From CANIGN01 sp041391385 (GTDB lineage: Bacteria; Bdellovibrionota; UBA2428): a DNA stretch of 64,000 nt. The notes beneath the pieces were generated by a model, which was given only the letters and a program-made list of their open reading frames with translations, did not search any database and had not been told where the DNA came from. The first letter of the stretch is position 1. Every line of letters starts with the position of its first letter. Below, one piece after another: positions 45,619 to 54,568 of the stretch. Position numbers and translations under genes: made by a program. Where the stretch lies: assembly GCA_041391385.1 (NCBI GenBank), contig JAWKOD010000002.1, forward strand, positions 186,001 to 250,000, in the 5' to 3' direction.

Positions 45619-45960
45619 TTATATTGTGAGATAGACCCCAATTAGGATAAGTCCTGCTCCGAGTACCTGCTGTGCAGATAGTGTCTCACTTAAAAAAATT
45701 ACTGCGCTAAGCGAAATTAGAATGTATCGAATAGAAGATATTGCATTGGATTCTAGTAATGGCTGCTTAGTGAGTATTACTAGCCAAAGAAGACTAGAAA
45801 ATACCCATGCAATTATGGCCGATATCGTCCATGGGCTCATGAGAACTTTAGTAAGTTTTGTTGACTCCATTGCAGCTAACTTCATGGCTACATGTCCATA
45901 GACTGTAGTTAGAAAAAAAACCATCCATGCAAATATTTGAATTGAATTTAAGTTGCGCAT
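45619..45960 (-). CDS. Small EmrE/EamA-type (SMR/DMT) transporter
   Basis: The 113-residue protein has four transmembrane helices, matching the SMR/ArnE-type half-size DMT fold (WMVFFLTTVYGHVAMKLA, TISAIIAWVFSSLLWLVIL, ISSIRYILISLSAVIFL, LGAGLILIGVYLTI). ATG 45960 follows GGAGAT and lies inside the 3' end of the metallophosphoesterase gene (13-bp overlap). Being last in an operon with a phosphoesterase and membrane proteins, it may flip or export a lipid-linked or small polar compound (inference). Confidence 0.72.
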   Translation of the reverse strand: MRNLNSIQIFAWMVFFLTTVYGHVAMKLAAMESTKLTKVLMSPWTISAIIAWVFSSLLWLVILTKQPLLESNAISSIRYILISLSAVIFLSETLSAQQVLGAGLILIGVYLTI

Positions 45961-46604
45961 AAAATTATCTCCCTTGGGCAATTCCATCTAATAGGAATGG
46001 TATCGTTCAAGCCTCGGCTAACGATCATTGTGCTCGTTCCATTCTCAAATCGTGTCCCATTCCACTTATAGAAAAACGCAGCAGGATATAACTTCTTCTT
46101 CAATTGCCATAAAACAATTTGGCCGCCGTGGAGGTGGCCAGCTATGATTATTTTGTACCCTGCGGCTACAGCCTTAGGAAAAATATTCGGATTGTGTGAG
46201 CACAATATTGTATTTTTGGGCGGATTTTTATGAATAGAGCCATCAATAGTAATATTTTTTATGGATTTTCTGGAGTTTTCAATCCAAGACCCTCCCGAAT
46301 CAATAACTATTTTAGACACGTTATTTTTTCCTACATAATCGTCATGGTTTCCGGAAATTGCTAATACAGGTGCAATTACAGTTAATTTAGAGATAAGAAG
46401 TTTGAGCTTTATCAACCCAGTCCTATGGTCAACCAAGTCTCCGCCAAGCAATATAAAACTAGGGTTTAAATTTTTAACTTTATAAATTATCTGATCTATA
46501 AAAAGTGAAGAGGTAAATCCAGAAAAGTGAAAATCTGATAAATATGTAAAGCGGCACGGAACGCTTAAATTGATTTTTTCTTCGCGGATGAATATCTTAG
46601 CCAT
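45948..46604 (-). CDS. Calcineurin-like metallophosphoesterase
   Basis: ATG 46604 (GAAGGT upstream) gives 218 residues with all metal-binding motifs: LSDFHFSG, LGGDLVDH, SGNHDDY, CSHNP and GHLHGGQ. It resembles the YkuE/LpxH-like membrane-associated group acting on phosphate esters, possibly lipids. It overlaps both neighbouring genes of a tight operon (8 bp upstream, 13 bp downstream). Confidence 0.85.
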   Translation of the reverse strand: MAKIFIREEKINLSVPCRFTYLSDFHFSGFTSSLFIDQIIYKVKNLNPSFILLGGDLVDHRTGLIKLKLLISKLTVIAPVLAISGNHDDYVGKNNVSKIVIDSGGSWIENSRKSIKNITIDGSIHKNPPKNTILCSHNPNIFPKAVAAGYKIIIAGHLHGGQIVLWQLKKKLYPAAFFYKWNGTRFENGTSTMIVSRGLNDTIPIRWNCPREIILCAT

Positions 46605-47118
46605 TACGTGTACCTTCGTAGATAAGTAATATTGCCAGACAACCTGTACACCAGCGGTATATTGCCTTTTGAGGCATAAAAACTGCACTTAACATATGTG
46701 CTGCAATCAGCATAGTTATAGGCAGTATCTCAATAAGAGATGTCGATTTCCTTCGAAGTTTCCATGCATCTTGAAGTGGTCGTTTACTTCCGTCAATTGC
46801 AACTGGGAAGAGAAAGATTAATTGAACTTCAACAATATAGAATGCGGGAATTGAAAGCGCGATTAGAGGCCAGTATGAAAAAAACAAGCCAAAAGCAAGA
46901 AAAAGTACTAAGATTAAACTGCTGCAAAAGTATTTCAGGCATCCAAGAAAATTATAGGAGTGGTTAGGAAACTCAAAGGCTCCCCCTCTATGTTGTTCTA
47001 ATGCTTTATGCATCCATTTTGCACCTTTATGAAAGCTAAACGTAAACTCGGGTAATTCTACCAATCCGCTATCAATCATGTGCTTCGCCCTACTTAAGAA
47101 ATGGTGTGATTTCATCAT
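46597..47118 (-). CDS. Membrane protein of the element, unknown function
   Basis: The 173-residue protein starts MMKSHHFLSRAKHMIDSG, with its start codon overlapping the stop of the preceding gene (4 bp). A soluble N-terminus (about 60 residues) is followed by three or four hydrophobic segments. It belongs to an operon of two membrane proteins, a metallophosphoesterase and an SMR-type transporter. I do not recognise the family. Confidence 0.65.
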   Translation of the reverse strand: MMKSHHFLSRAKHMIDSGLVELPEFTFSFHKGAKWMHKALEQHRGGAFEFPNHSYNFLGCLKYFCSSLILVLFLAFGLFFSYWPLIALSIPAFYIVEVQLIFLFPVAIDGSKRPLQDAWKLRRKSTSLIEILPITMLIAAHMLSAVFMPQKAIYRWCTGCLAILLIYEGTRNG

Positions 47119-47675
47119 TTTACAAAACACCAGTGCATCCAAGATAACCAAGCAACTGTTTTGCCAAAAACAAGCATTCGATGAAATAATGTTTCGATAG
47201 CCCTACATCTTTTCCGATGAAAGACAAATTCATCGTATGAAATCAATACAGATGTATACAAAGCGAAAACAATTGTTGGAATCAGAAAAACACTAGGATT
47301 CTTACTTAAGCTGGAGAGTATCATTAGACAAAAAAGTGGAAATCCTCCACTAGCCATGGCTAAAATATGACTTAGATGTTCGGCGGGACCGACTGTAAAA
47401 AAAAGTCGATGGAAAAGCCAATCTAAAATACCGCCTAGCAATGCGATAGAACCTGATATGATCATAGCCCAGACTTGCCACGGGTATTCTGAGTAGGAAA
47501 ATAGTAACTTATGAGGCACAAAAAACAATAAACAAAAAACAAATAGAATTGTAGGAGCGAACAATGAAAATAGAGAAATAAAGTCAGAGGCTTTTATGGA
47601 AAACGGCTTTCTTTTTAACCCCTCAACCCATGGATGATTAATTAATTCATTTTCCAAAATATTCATTTTTATCAT
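47115..47675 (-). CDS. Polytopic membrane protein of the element, unknown function
   Basis: The 186-residue protein has four transmembrane segments. A conserved-looking His/Arg-rich end (DEFVFHRKRCRAIETLFHRMLVFGKTVAWLSWMHWCF) and a mid-protein DWLFHRLFFTVGPAEHLSH could form a metal or substrate site at the membrane surface. AGAGGG lies 4 bases before the ATG at 47675. First gene of the leftward operon. The family is unknown to me. Confidence 0.65.
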   Translation of the reverse strand: MIKMNILENELINHPWVEGLKRKPFSIKASDFISLFSLFAPTILFVFCLLFFVPHKLLFSYSEYPWQVWAMIISGSIALLGGILDWLFHRLFFTVGPAEHLSHILAMASGGFPLFCLMILSSLSKNPSVFLIPTIVFALYTSVLISYDEFVFHRKRCRAIETLFHRMLVFGKTVAWLSWMHWCFVK

Positions 47676-47722
47676 AAAGCCCTCTTTTCATTTTAACTAT
47701 AAATTGGTGGTTTAAAGTTGTT

Positions 47723-48031
47723 TCACTTCCCCTTGTAAGCAATTAACTCATGTATGTTTTCAAAGTAGTTTTTTATGGCCTTTTTACCGTTCTCTGTACA
47801 AGAATATGTAGTGAGTGTTTTTTTATCTTTGAATTTTTTATGAACCTCCACAAGGCCTGCGCTTTCTAGTTTTGCGATATGTGAGGATAGGTTCCCTCTG
47901 CTCAATTCTAGGTTTTCGCAAAGATAGGTGAAATCGAGTGCGTCTTTTTCGGTAATCAGTGCTGCCATGATTGCCAACCTTGTGCGATCACTTAAGAGAG
48001 GGTGTGTCTCAAGTATGATTTTAGCTTTCAT
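47723..48031 (-). CDS. Winged-helix transcriptional regulator (HTH_34-like)
   Basis: The 102-residue protein shows a wHTH: HPLLSDRTRLAIMAALITEKDALDFTYLCENLELSRGNLSSHIAKLESAGLVEVHKKFKDKKTLTTYSCTENGKKA. This is the compact HTH_34/ArsR-like form. ATG 48031 starts just after the stop of the upstream membrane gene. It lies 47 bp before the membrane-protein operon and may control it. Confidence 0.82.
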   Translation of the reverse strand: MKAKIILETHPLLSDRTRLAIMAALITEKDALDFTYLCENLELSRGNLSSHIAKLESAGLVEVHKKFKDKKTLTTYSCTENGKKAIKNYFENIHELIAYKGK

Positions 48032-48032
48032 G

Positions 48033-48719
48033 CTATTTTCCAGCATTTCTCATTTCTTTAAAGGTTTTTAGAAAGGAAAAAAGTGAAACGGCAAAAAAAT
48101 ATCCCAAGGCCCATCCTACGGAACTTTCTTTACTTATTAGAATATATACTGCAAGTAAAAGAGCTCCTAAGCCAAGGAGAATTCCTTCTTTGAAGCGCAT
48201 GTTAAAGATTCGATTATGATAGAGTTCGTCAAAGATAAAAACTAGGAGCATGGGTGAGACGAAATCAATTCTTCCACTTATAATAACTAAGCTCAGTGAG
48301 AAAAATTTTACGCTCAAATTTGCAACTAGACTTAGTCGTTTCAAATACTGAAAGTTTTTTTCAAGGTAGCTTGAAAAGCTAAGAGTACTTTTTCTCCAAG
48401 ACATAAAAGCCGCGAAATAAAACAAAAGAACCATTAAAGCGATAAAAACGCCAAGATTGGCCAGGCCTACTTTTTGTATTTCCGAGTTATTTATCGATGC
48501 ATATAAGTCTCGCGTAATTACGTTATCTCCTGCTAGTTCTACGAAAAGGAACAGCCCAGAGAAAAAGAGGGCTAGCGCCTCGATAATAATTTGGGGCTTG
48601 AGGAATTCGAGATTTTTCCTTTGCTTTGAAACTTCAAATTTTTGCAGAATTTGGTTTATAAATTCCAGATCATCAGTACTTTTTTGTAATTCTCTCGTAT
48701 CAATATTTTGTTTGGTCAT
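48033..48719 (-). CDS. Membrane protein paired with winged-helix regulator
   Basis: ATG 48719 (GGGAGAT upstream) gives 228 residues with a charged N-terminus and five or six transmembrane helices. HTH_34 regulators are often paired with a small membrane protein like this one, which may sense or modulate its activity; that link is from context. The family is unknown. Confidence 0.65.
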   Translation of the reverse strand: MTKQNIDTRELQKSTDDLEFINQILQKFEVSKQRKNLEFLKPQIIIEALALFFSGLFLFVELAGDNVITRDLYASINNSEIQKVGLANLGVFIALMVLLFYFAAFMSWRKSTLSFSSYLEKNFQYLKRLSLVANLSVKFFSLSLVIISGRIDFVSPMLLVFIFDELYHNRIFNMRFKEGILLGLGALLLAVYILISKESSVGWALGYFFAVSLFSFLKTFKEMRNAGK

Positions 48720-48853
48720 TACATCTCCCTTTATTGTTTGTATCACAAACATGTTTGCAATTGTAGTTAATTTTTCATTAAGATAATAACTTAAATATTT
48801 TCATATACTTATGAGTGCCTTTAATTAGTTGCTAATGTGTGTCCAAAGTGGAC

Positions 48854-48882
48854 TTGATTTTTGGTATCCGTTTGGATACCAT
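48854..48882 (+). promoter_or_regulatory. Promoter with operator for the toxin-antitoxin pair
   Basis: TTGATT (48854-48859), a 17-bp spacer and TACCAT (48877-48882) form a promoter. The palindrome GGTATCC-GTTT-GGATACC (48863-48880) fills the spacer and -10. A second palindrome GTCCA-AAG-TGGAC lies at 48841-48853. The toxin's GTG is only about 5 bases after the predicted transcript start. Confidence 0.6.
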
Positions 48883-48893
48883 AGTAAATAGAA

Positions 48894-49229
48894 GTGGAAG
48901 CTACTCCGAAGAACGTCATCGACTATGAAACAGTGGGCGGGAAGTGTCCGCTTCGCGAATGGTTAGATGAGTTGGATGCTTCTACCATTGCTCGGATAGA
49001 GGCGAGGCTTCAAAGAGTTGCCTTCGGAAATTTTGGAGATGCGAAATCTGTGGGGCAAGGGGTGAGTGAGCTTCGTATGAAATTTGGAAGTGGATATAGA
49101 GTTTACTTCGCTCAGTTTGGAAACGAAATTGTCGTACTCTTGTGTGGAGGAGATAAATCCTCTCAAGATAGCGACATAAAAGTAGCAAAGGAATATTGGG
49201 AAGATTTTAAAAGGAGAAACAATGCTTAA
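48894..49229 (+). CDS. RelE/HigB-type toxin (phage Gp49-like)
   Basis: The 111-residue protein fits the Gp49/HigB toxin family: CPLREWLDELDASTIARIEARLQRV, GVSELRMKFGSGYRVYFAQFGNEIVVLLCGGDKSSQDSDIKVAKEYW. Such toxins are mRNA interferases at the ribosome. GTG start, 8-bp overlap with the antitoxin, toxin gene first as in higBA. The operator palindrome lies in its promoter. Confidence 0.88.
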   Translation: MEATPKNVIDYETVGGKCPLREWLDELDASTIARIEARLQRVAFGNFGDAKSVGQGVSELRMKFGSGYRVYFAQFGNEIVVLLCGGDKSSQDSDIKVAKEYWEDFKRRNNA

Positions 49230-49548
49230 AGGTGGAAGGTCTCATAAAAAATCTTTGGGTGAATGGCTTAAAAAAAGTCCAGACAATCAAAGAGAATATC
49301 TTAAAGCTCAGCTTGAAGAAAATGCTGATATGCCTGAAGTGATTGTTGCTGCAATTCGCGAAATTGCTGAAGCTCGTGGTTATGAGGTGTTGGCAAAAGA
49401 AGCGGGGCTCAGCCAAAAGGCTCTCTACAAAATTCTTGATGATACAAAAGAAGCGAAACCTCGTTTTGAAACTATTTCAAAAATCATTCAAGCTCTTGGA
49501 CTACGCTTTACTGTAGAAGCTAATCCTTACAGGACGAGGTTGGGGTAA
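49222..49548 (+). CDS. HigA-like antitoxin (addiction module antidote, XRE-type)
   Basis: The 108-residue protein has an N-terminal toxin-binding part (SLGEWLKKSPDNQREYLKAQLEEN) and a C-terminal XRE HTH (YEVLAKEAGLSQKALYKILDDTKEAKPRFETISKIIQALGLRFTV). It overlaps the toxin gene and should neutralise it and repress the shared promoter. This matches the HI1420-type antidote family. Confidence 0.88.
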   Translation: MLKGGRSHKKSLGEWLKKSPDNQREYLKAQLEENADMPEVIVAAIREIAEARGYEVLAKEAGLSQKALYKILDDTKEAKPRFETISKIIQALGLRFTVEANPYRTRLG

Positions 49549-49556
49549 AATTTTTT

Positions 49557-49585
49557 GTAGCCACTGCTGAGCCAAAAAGTAGCCA
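49557..49585 (+). repeat. GTAGCCA direct repeats, right end of the element
   Basis: GTAGCCA occurs at 49557-49563 and 49579-49585, the same word and orientation as at 41942-41958. The stretch TGTAGCCACT is shared between both ends (41951-41960 and 49556-49565). Confidence 0.5.
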
Positions 49586-49705
49586 ACCACAGAGAGTGTG
49601 TGAAATCTGGAGAAATCTCGTCGCTTCGAAAACTTCTCCTCTGCCGTTTGTTATGTATCTGAGTTCCTTGGGGTCTAGGGATCAATCCATTTTGACTTGC
49701 CGTCA

Positions 49706-49797
<92 letters not shown>

Positions 49798-49876
49798 GAC
49801 GCTATTTGGGCAAAGTCTTTTTAAATGTATACCTTAAAACTTTGAATTTGACCTGCTTTGTTATATTGTTTTTTCA

Positions 49877-49975
49877 GAGCTCGGCCCCTACGGGTTAGTT
49901 TTTGGAAACTCCGCCAGGTCCGGAAGGAAGCAACGGTACTAAAAACTTCTCTTGGTAGGGTAAACCGGGCTCGCT
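49877..49975 (+). ncRNA. ffs: Signal recognition particle RNA, bacterial small type (4.5S)
   Basis: The universally conserved SRP domain IV core CCAGGTCCGGAAGGAAGCAA is present, flanked by complementary arms (GCTCGG...CCGGGC) that fold into a single hairpin of about 99 nt. A TATATT -10 box lies at 49862-49867. It binds Ffh in co-translational targeting. Confidence 0.93.
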
Positions 49976-49988
49976 TTATTTGTGGGCT

Positions 49989-51077
49989 TTATTCAGACTG
50001 CCCCTTGAGTCTTAGACGCGTAATCTCAAACAATCCATACATTAAAAGAAGGATTACTGGGCCCCAGGCTGCGAGAGCTGGGTTTACAAAGCCTTCTGCA
50101 GCAAGGTTGATACAGTAAGAATAAAGAATCCATAAAAAGAGGCTGCCGATTGTAATAAAGGTGAGGTCTTTGGCGAGGTTGTTACCTCGTCTAAATTTAA
50201 GAGTTCTGGGGAGGGCCAATAGCAGCAGAATAAAGGATAAAGCCAGGTAACTTAGGCGGCTATGGAAGGTGCTCTCCCAGAGTGATGTGTTGATGCCCAT
50301 TTGTTTGTAGCGTTTCATTGTCTGCATGAGTTCGCCTTGCGTTAGAACTTCTGGGTTGAAGTCAAAGCGAACAAGGTCCACGGGTGCTTCCATTAGATGG
50401 TTATCGAGTGAGTCAAAATGTTGAAGGTTTGATTGTTCAAGCTCATTGCTGACAAAGACCTCAGTTCCTTCAAGGAGAAGCCAGTTCTTTCCGTTCCAGA
50501 TGGCTCTTTTGGCATTTGTTATTTTGCTGAGCTGAAAATTAGCATCAAATTCGTAGAGGGCCACATCGAGTAGCTCTTGTTTTTGCGCATTGTAAAATCC
50601 GACGTTATAGAGAACGTCTCCACTTTTATACCAAATCTTTTCTTGCCTCATTTGGCCGACGCTCGAAACCTTGCCCTTTATCTTATCAATAAGGATCTGG
50701 TGCTCTTTTAGTCCCTTTGGAGCCAATTCCATTGAAATCAGTAAAAAAGGAATGCCAGTAATAAATACTGTGGCAAAAAGTGGAAGGATGAGGTCGCGAT
50801 AACGAACACCAAAGGATTCAAAGGCAACAATTTCTCGGTTGCGGTTCATGCCCCTAAATACAATGACGGTGGCAACAACAAGTGCAACGGGGAAAACGAG
50901 TTGCAAATATGAGGGGGTTTTGTAGGCAAAGGCCAGCACCGAAAGCATGAATGATCCTTGGAGCTTAAAAACGCTCCCGAGCCACTCCGCTAAAAGAGGA
51001 AAAAAACTCAAGCCAAGCCATAGGGGAAGAAAGGTTTTGAGAATTTCAAAAAGCACATATCTGCCAAAAATTCCCAT
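49989..51077 (-). CDS. lptG: LptF/LptG-family LPS export permease (probably LptG)
   Basis: The 362-residue protein has three N-terminal and three C-terminal transmembrane helices around a large periplasmic beta-jellyroll domain, as in YjgP/YjgQ. Motifs include YVLFEILKTFLPLWLGLS at the start and the coupling-helix region RNREIVAFESFGVRYRDL. It forms the inner-membrane ABC channel of Lpt, moving LPS toward LptC/A/D. Whether it is F or G cannot be fixed, since no partner gene is adjacent. Confidence 0.88.
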   Translation of the reverse strand: MGIFGRYVLFEILKTFLPLWLGLSFFPLLAEWLGSVFKLQGSFMLSVLAFAYKTPSYLQLVFPVALVVATVIVFRGMNRNREIVAFESFGVRYRDLILPLFATVFITGIPFLLISMELAPKGLKEHQILIDKIKGKVSSVGQMRQEKIWYKSGDVLYNVGFYNAQKQELLDVALYEFDANFQLSKITNAKRAIWNGKNWLLLEGTEVFVSNELEQSNLQHFDSLDNHLMEAPVDLVRFDFNPEVLTQGELMQTMKRYKQMGINTSLWESTFHSRLSYLALSFILLLLALPRTLKFRRGNNLAKDLTFITIGSLFLWILYSYCINLAAEGFVNPALAAWGPVILLLMYGLFEITRLRLKGQSE

Positions 51078-51139
51078 CCCTTACAGGGTAATGACCTCCT
51101 AGTGGATACTCAAGGCCTAATCGGATAGGCTTTGGAAAT

Positions 51140-52039
51140 ATGGCCGAAAAATCTGACGATAAGAAGAATATTAAAAGTAGCTTTTGGTGGCGCGAAGCTG
51201 TGGGGATTTTTTGGACTATAGCCTTTATCGTTTTTTTGCGAGTTTACATTTTAGAGCCCTATGTCATTCCATCCGAGAGCATGGTGCCTACTTTGCTTGT
51301 GGGCGATCACGTTTTTGTGGCTCGAGGCGCCTATGACTTTAAACTTCCACTTACGAACACATCGCTTGTAAAAGTTTCTGATCCTAAGCGTGGAGATGTT
51401 GTTGTCTTTGATTACCCTCGTCAAGAAGACGAAGAGAATGCGGGTAAGTTTTTTGTAAAAAGAGTTATTGGAGTTCCCGGCGATACGATCGTTGTTAAAC
51501 GTGGAGTGCCTTGGGTTCAAGAGAAGATATTAACTCAGACAAGTGTTTCTTCTGAAGAAAGCGCTAAGGAAATTAATGGATTTAAATTAGATCCAAGAAA
51601 CGAGCTTTATCGGGAAGTTATTCCAAATGCGCGTGAGCCTTTTCATTGGGTACAGCGCATGCCGGAGCGCTTTGACAATCTAGATCAGGTCATTGAGATT
51701 TTTCGAGAAAATTACGGTCAAACGTGTGTTGAAGTTGGCAGAGGTGAGCATCCTGTCTTGGCTAATGAAGTTTGTCCCTTCGTCGTTCCGCCGAACAAGT
51801 ATTTCGTAATGGGCGATAATAGAGATAACTCTTCAGATGGACGAGTCTTTGGCTTTGTGGATCGATCGTTAATTAAAGGACGCGTTTTGTTTATTTGGTT
51901 CTCGCCTCCTCCTGGAGAAGTAAATCCGTATACCTCGGGACCAGCTATTTTTGCTGCGCTTAAGGACATGATCCCTGGTCTTATTCGAATGGTTCAGGAT
52001 TCTGGACGTTTAGCAAGAGTGGGAGCTCCGATTCATTAA
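51140..52039 (+). CDS. lepB: Signal peptidase I
   Basis: The 299-residue membrane protease has one N-terminal transmembrane helix, the catalytic Ser in PSESMVPTLLVGD (Ser47), the catalytic Lys in VKRVIGVPGD and box E MGDNRDNSSDGRVFG. It cleaves signal peptides of exported proteins. A large insert of about 60 residues sits between the Lys box and box E. Its stop overlaps the def start (TAATG). Confidence 0.95.
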   Translation: MAEKSDDKKNIKSSFWWREAVGIFWTIAFIVFLRVYILEPYVIPSESMVPTLLVGDHVFVARGAYDFKLPLTNTSLVKVSDPKRGDVVVFDYPRQEDEENAGKFFVKRVIGVPGDTIVVKRGVPWVQEKILTQTSVSSEESAKEINGFKLDPRNELYREVIPNAREPFHWVQRMPERFDNLDQVIEIFRENYGQTCVEVGRGEHPVLANEVCPFVVPPNKYFVMGDNRDNSSDGRVFGFVDRSLIKGRVLFIWFSPPPGEVNPYTSGPAIFAALKDMIPGLIRMVQDSGRLARVGAPIH

Positions 52040-52584
52040 TGGCCCGCGACTTAGAAGTAGTTATTTACCCTTTTGAATCTTTGAGACAAAAGGCTTTGCC
52101 GGTAGAGAGCTTTGATCAAGAGCTTAAGGATTTAGCTGAATCAATGTCTCAAACTATGTATCTCTATCGTGGAATTGGATTAGCCGCTAATCAGGTAAAC
52201 GTATTGAAGCGTCTCTTTGTGCTCGATGTAAATTGGCGCGATTCTGATGAAGACGAGAAGAAGGTGGCAAAGGCTCCTGAGATATATGTAAATCCTGAGA
52301 TTATTTTTCGCGAAGGAGAAATTGAATACGAAGAAGGCTGTCTTTCTATTCCCAAAATGTATGCTCTTGTTAAGCGCAGCGAAATTATTCAAGTAAAATA
52401 TCAAGATCTCAAGGGAGTAGAGCATAAGGCAACGATGAGCGAGTTAAGGGCGATTGCTTTCCAACATGAGTTAGATCATTTAAATGGAATTATGTTTTTT
52501 GATCACATCACGCCCTTTAAGAGACGCACACTTTTAGAAAAGTTTAATAAGCTTCAGCTAGAGCTTAGTAAAGAAGAGGAGTGA
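52039..52584 (+). CDS. def: Peptide deformylase
   Basis: The 181-residue metalloenzyme removes the formyl group from nascent N-terminal Met. All three motifs are intact: GIGLAANQV, EEGCLSIP and QHELDHLNG. It overlaps lepB by one base and fmt by 4 bp, forming the usual def-fmt pair. Confidence 0.97.
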   Translation: MARDLEVVIYPFESLRQKALPVESFDQELKDLAESMSQTMYLYRGIGLAANQVNVLKRLFVLDVNWRDSDEDEKKVAKAPEIYVNPEIIFREGEIEYEEGCLSIPKMYALVKRSEIIQVKYQDLKGVEHKATMSELRAIAFQHELDHLNGIMFFDHITPFKRRTLLEKFNKLQLELSKEEE

Positions 52585-53546
52585 ACGAGGTGAAACCCAA
52601 AATTATTTTTTGGGGTAGTCCTGAGTTTTCACTTCCGGCTTTGAATGCATGTTGCACAGAAGCCGAAGTTTTAGCTGTCGTTACTCAGCCAGATAAGCCT
52701 CGTGGTCGTGGGCATGAGCTGTTACCTACAGCCGTGAAAGCAGCCGCACTTGAAAGGAATATTCCCGTATATGCTCCTCGTTCATTGCGTAAAATAGACG
52801 AAGAAGCTGAGCGCTTATTGGCCTTTCTAAACAAAAAAGAAGCAGATTTTTTTGTTGTAGTTGCCTATGGCAATCTTCTTCCCGAAAGTGTTTTGTCTCT
52901 TCCATTAAAGGCCCCGGTTAACATTCATGGAAGCTTATTGCCAAGGTGGAGAGGAGCAGCGCCTATTCAACGTGCCCTTGAGGCAGGAGACGCTGAAACG
53001 GGAGTATCCCTTCAGAGAATGGTAATGGCTTTGGATGCAGGAGATGTATACCTAGAAAAAAAGTGCTCGCTTTCCAAAGACGATAAATCAGCTGAGGTTT
53101 TTGACCGACTTTCACTTCTAGGTTCAGAGTTAATCACTGAATTCTTAAAAAGTGATTTTGAATCTTTAGTTCCAACTCCACAGGATCCTGCGCTCATTAC
53201 TCATGCCGCAAAAATTGATAAGCAAGAAGCTTATTGGGCCCCTAATTGGACCGCAGAGCAAACGCACAATAAAGTCCGAGCTTTTCATTTGTGGCCAACC
53301 GTTAAGATTAAATTCACGGACCTTCAAGGAAAAGTTTTTGAAGTTAAGGTGCATTCTTCTAAAAATTCAAATGAAAAAGTAAAAGAGAAGTCTAGTCTTA
53401 TAAAAAAAGACGGGCGTGTTTATTTGTCAGATGCCTCAGGATCTTGTGTCGAACTCCTAAGTCTACAGGTTCCTGGTAAGGGACCGGCTGAAGCGTTTCA
53501 GGTATTTCAAAATATTGAAAAAAGTTCCTGGAACTTAATTAAGTAG
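52581..53546 (+). CDS. fmt: Methionyl-tRNA formyltransferase
   Basis: The 321-residue enzyme formylates initiator Met-tRNA. It has KIIFWGSPEFSLPAL at the start, the folate/catalytic motif NIHGSLLPRWRGAAPIQRAL with Asn-His, and the C-terminal OB-like domain. GTG 52581 overlaps the def stop; GTG 52590 is an alternative and has AGGAG 9 bases upstream. Pairs functionally with def. Confidence 0.96.
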   Translation: MNEVKPKIIFWGSPEFSLPALNACCTEAEVLAVVTQPDKPRGRGHELLPTAVKAAALERNIPVYAPRSLRKIDEEAERLLAFLNKKEADFFVVVAYGNLLPESVLSLPLKAPVNIHGSLLPRWRGAAPIQRALEAGDAETGVSLQRMVMALDAGDVYLEKKCSLSKDDKSAEVFDRLSLLGSELITEFLKSDFESLVPTPQDPALITHAAKIDKQEAYWAPNWTAEQTHNKVRAFHLWPTVKIKFTDLQGKVFEVKVHSSKNSNEKVKEKSSLIKKDGRVYLSDASGSCVELLSLQVPGKGPAEAFQVFQNIEKSSWNLIK

Positions 53547-53558
53547 GGTATGTGATAA

Positions 53559-54443
53559 TTAAATTGGGTTTGGATTTTTATATTTTTGCTCTTCAAGCTC
53601 AAGCTGTTTTCTTTTAATCCTTAAGAGCTCTTGTTGATTGGCTTCTTCACGATTGAGTCTTTCTTGCTCCATACGAATGCGTTCTTCTTCAAGCATGTTG
53701 GTTCGCTCACTTTGATAGGCACTAGAATAAACACTTGCCAGTGAGGAGCTCAAGGTTCCAGGACATTTTTCGAGTAGAAGAAGTCCCTCGCTTAAGGCTT
53801 TTTTCTCGCGTGCATTCTGCGAAGCGAGGGAGGCCGCTCTTGCAGGGGTGCATTGAACTTTAATGTTTTCAGCGTAAGAAGCTAGGTAGCTTTTATAGAG
53901 CTCTTTTTTTTGATACGCACAGAGTTCGAAAGTTTCTTCAGTGTTCTTTTTATCTCCAAAGTTTTGAGCGTCTTTGGCACCTAGGCTTTTTGCGCGGAAG
54001 GGCTGACAAAATTCTTTTCTAAAAGCTACTTCATAAAAACTCTCAAGGTTTACTTTGATATCTGCGTCCGCTATGCAAACAGCAAGAGTGTTGAGTGAGG
54101 CTCTAAATTCTTTGTGAGTTGCAGCGTCCTTTTGCCCAATTTTGCTCGCATTACTTGATGAGCAATGATTGATTTTAGCTTTATTAAACCCTGCCATATA
54201 GTCACGGTGAAAATCTGCGTAAGCAAATTTTTCTGATTTTTTGCAAGCCTCTCCTTCTTTTAAACCAGGGCTACCCTGTCTGCCATTTATCACGTCATCG
54301 TAGCCTTTTTGAAAAGCCGTTGTTTGATTGCAAAGGCGTTCTTCAAGTGAGGCACAAGAGCTTAGAGTAAGGGCTAAAAGTAGAAGCTTTGTAGGGGATC
54401 TAAAAGTGATTTTAACATAAGGACTTTGATTGAAAAAAGCCAT
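53559..54443 (-). CDS. DUF2799-like lipoprotein
   Basis: ATG 54443 gives about 294 residues with a lipoprotein signal (LLLLALTLSSC lipobox). Repeated units follow of the type 'CNQTTAFQKGYDDVINGRQG', each with Cys, Tyr-Gly-Asp and a short helix. This resembles the DUF2799 repeat found in enterobacterial lipoproteins. The C-terminal 50 residues are a charged coiled coil (EEERIRMEQERLNREEANQQ). Function is unknown. It is convergent with fmt. Confidence 0.7.
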   Translation of the reverse strand: MAFFNQSPYVKITFRSPTKLLLLALTLSSCASLEERLCNQTTAFQKGYDDVINGRQGSPGLKEGEACKKSEKFAYADFHRDYMAGFNKAKINHCSSSNASKIGQKDAATHKEFRASLNTLAVCIADADIKVNLESFYEVAFRKEFCQPFRAKSLGAKDAQNFGDKKNTEETFELCAYQKKELYKSYLASYAENIKVQCTPARAASLASQNAREKKALSEGLLLLEKCPGTLSSSLASVYSSAYQSERTNMLEEERIRMEQERLNREEANQQELLRIKRKQLELEEQKYKNPNPI

Positions 54444-54568
54444 ATAAATTAGGAGCTTAATCTCAATGCCAGCCCTTCTGTCAAATCCGTGCCAGCGTAT
54501 TATTAACGCAAATAAAATCCGCAACTAAGGCTTTGGGCTTCAAAATAGGAAAAGGGAGTATTTTGGAT

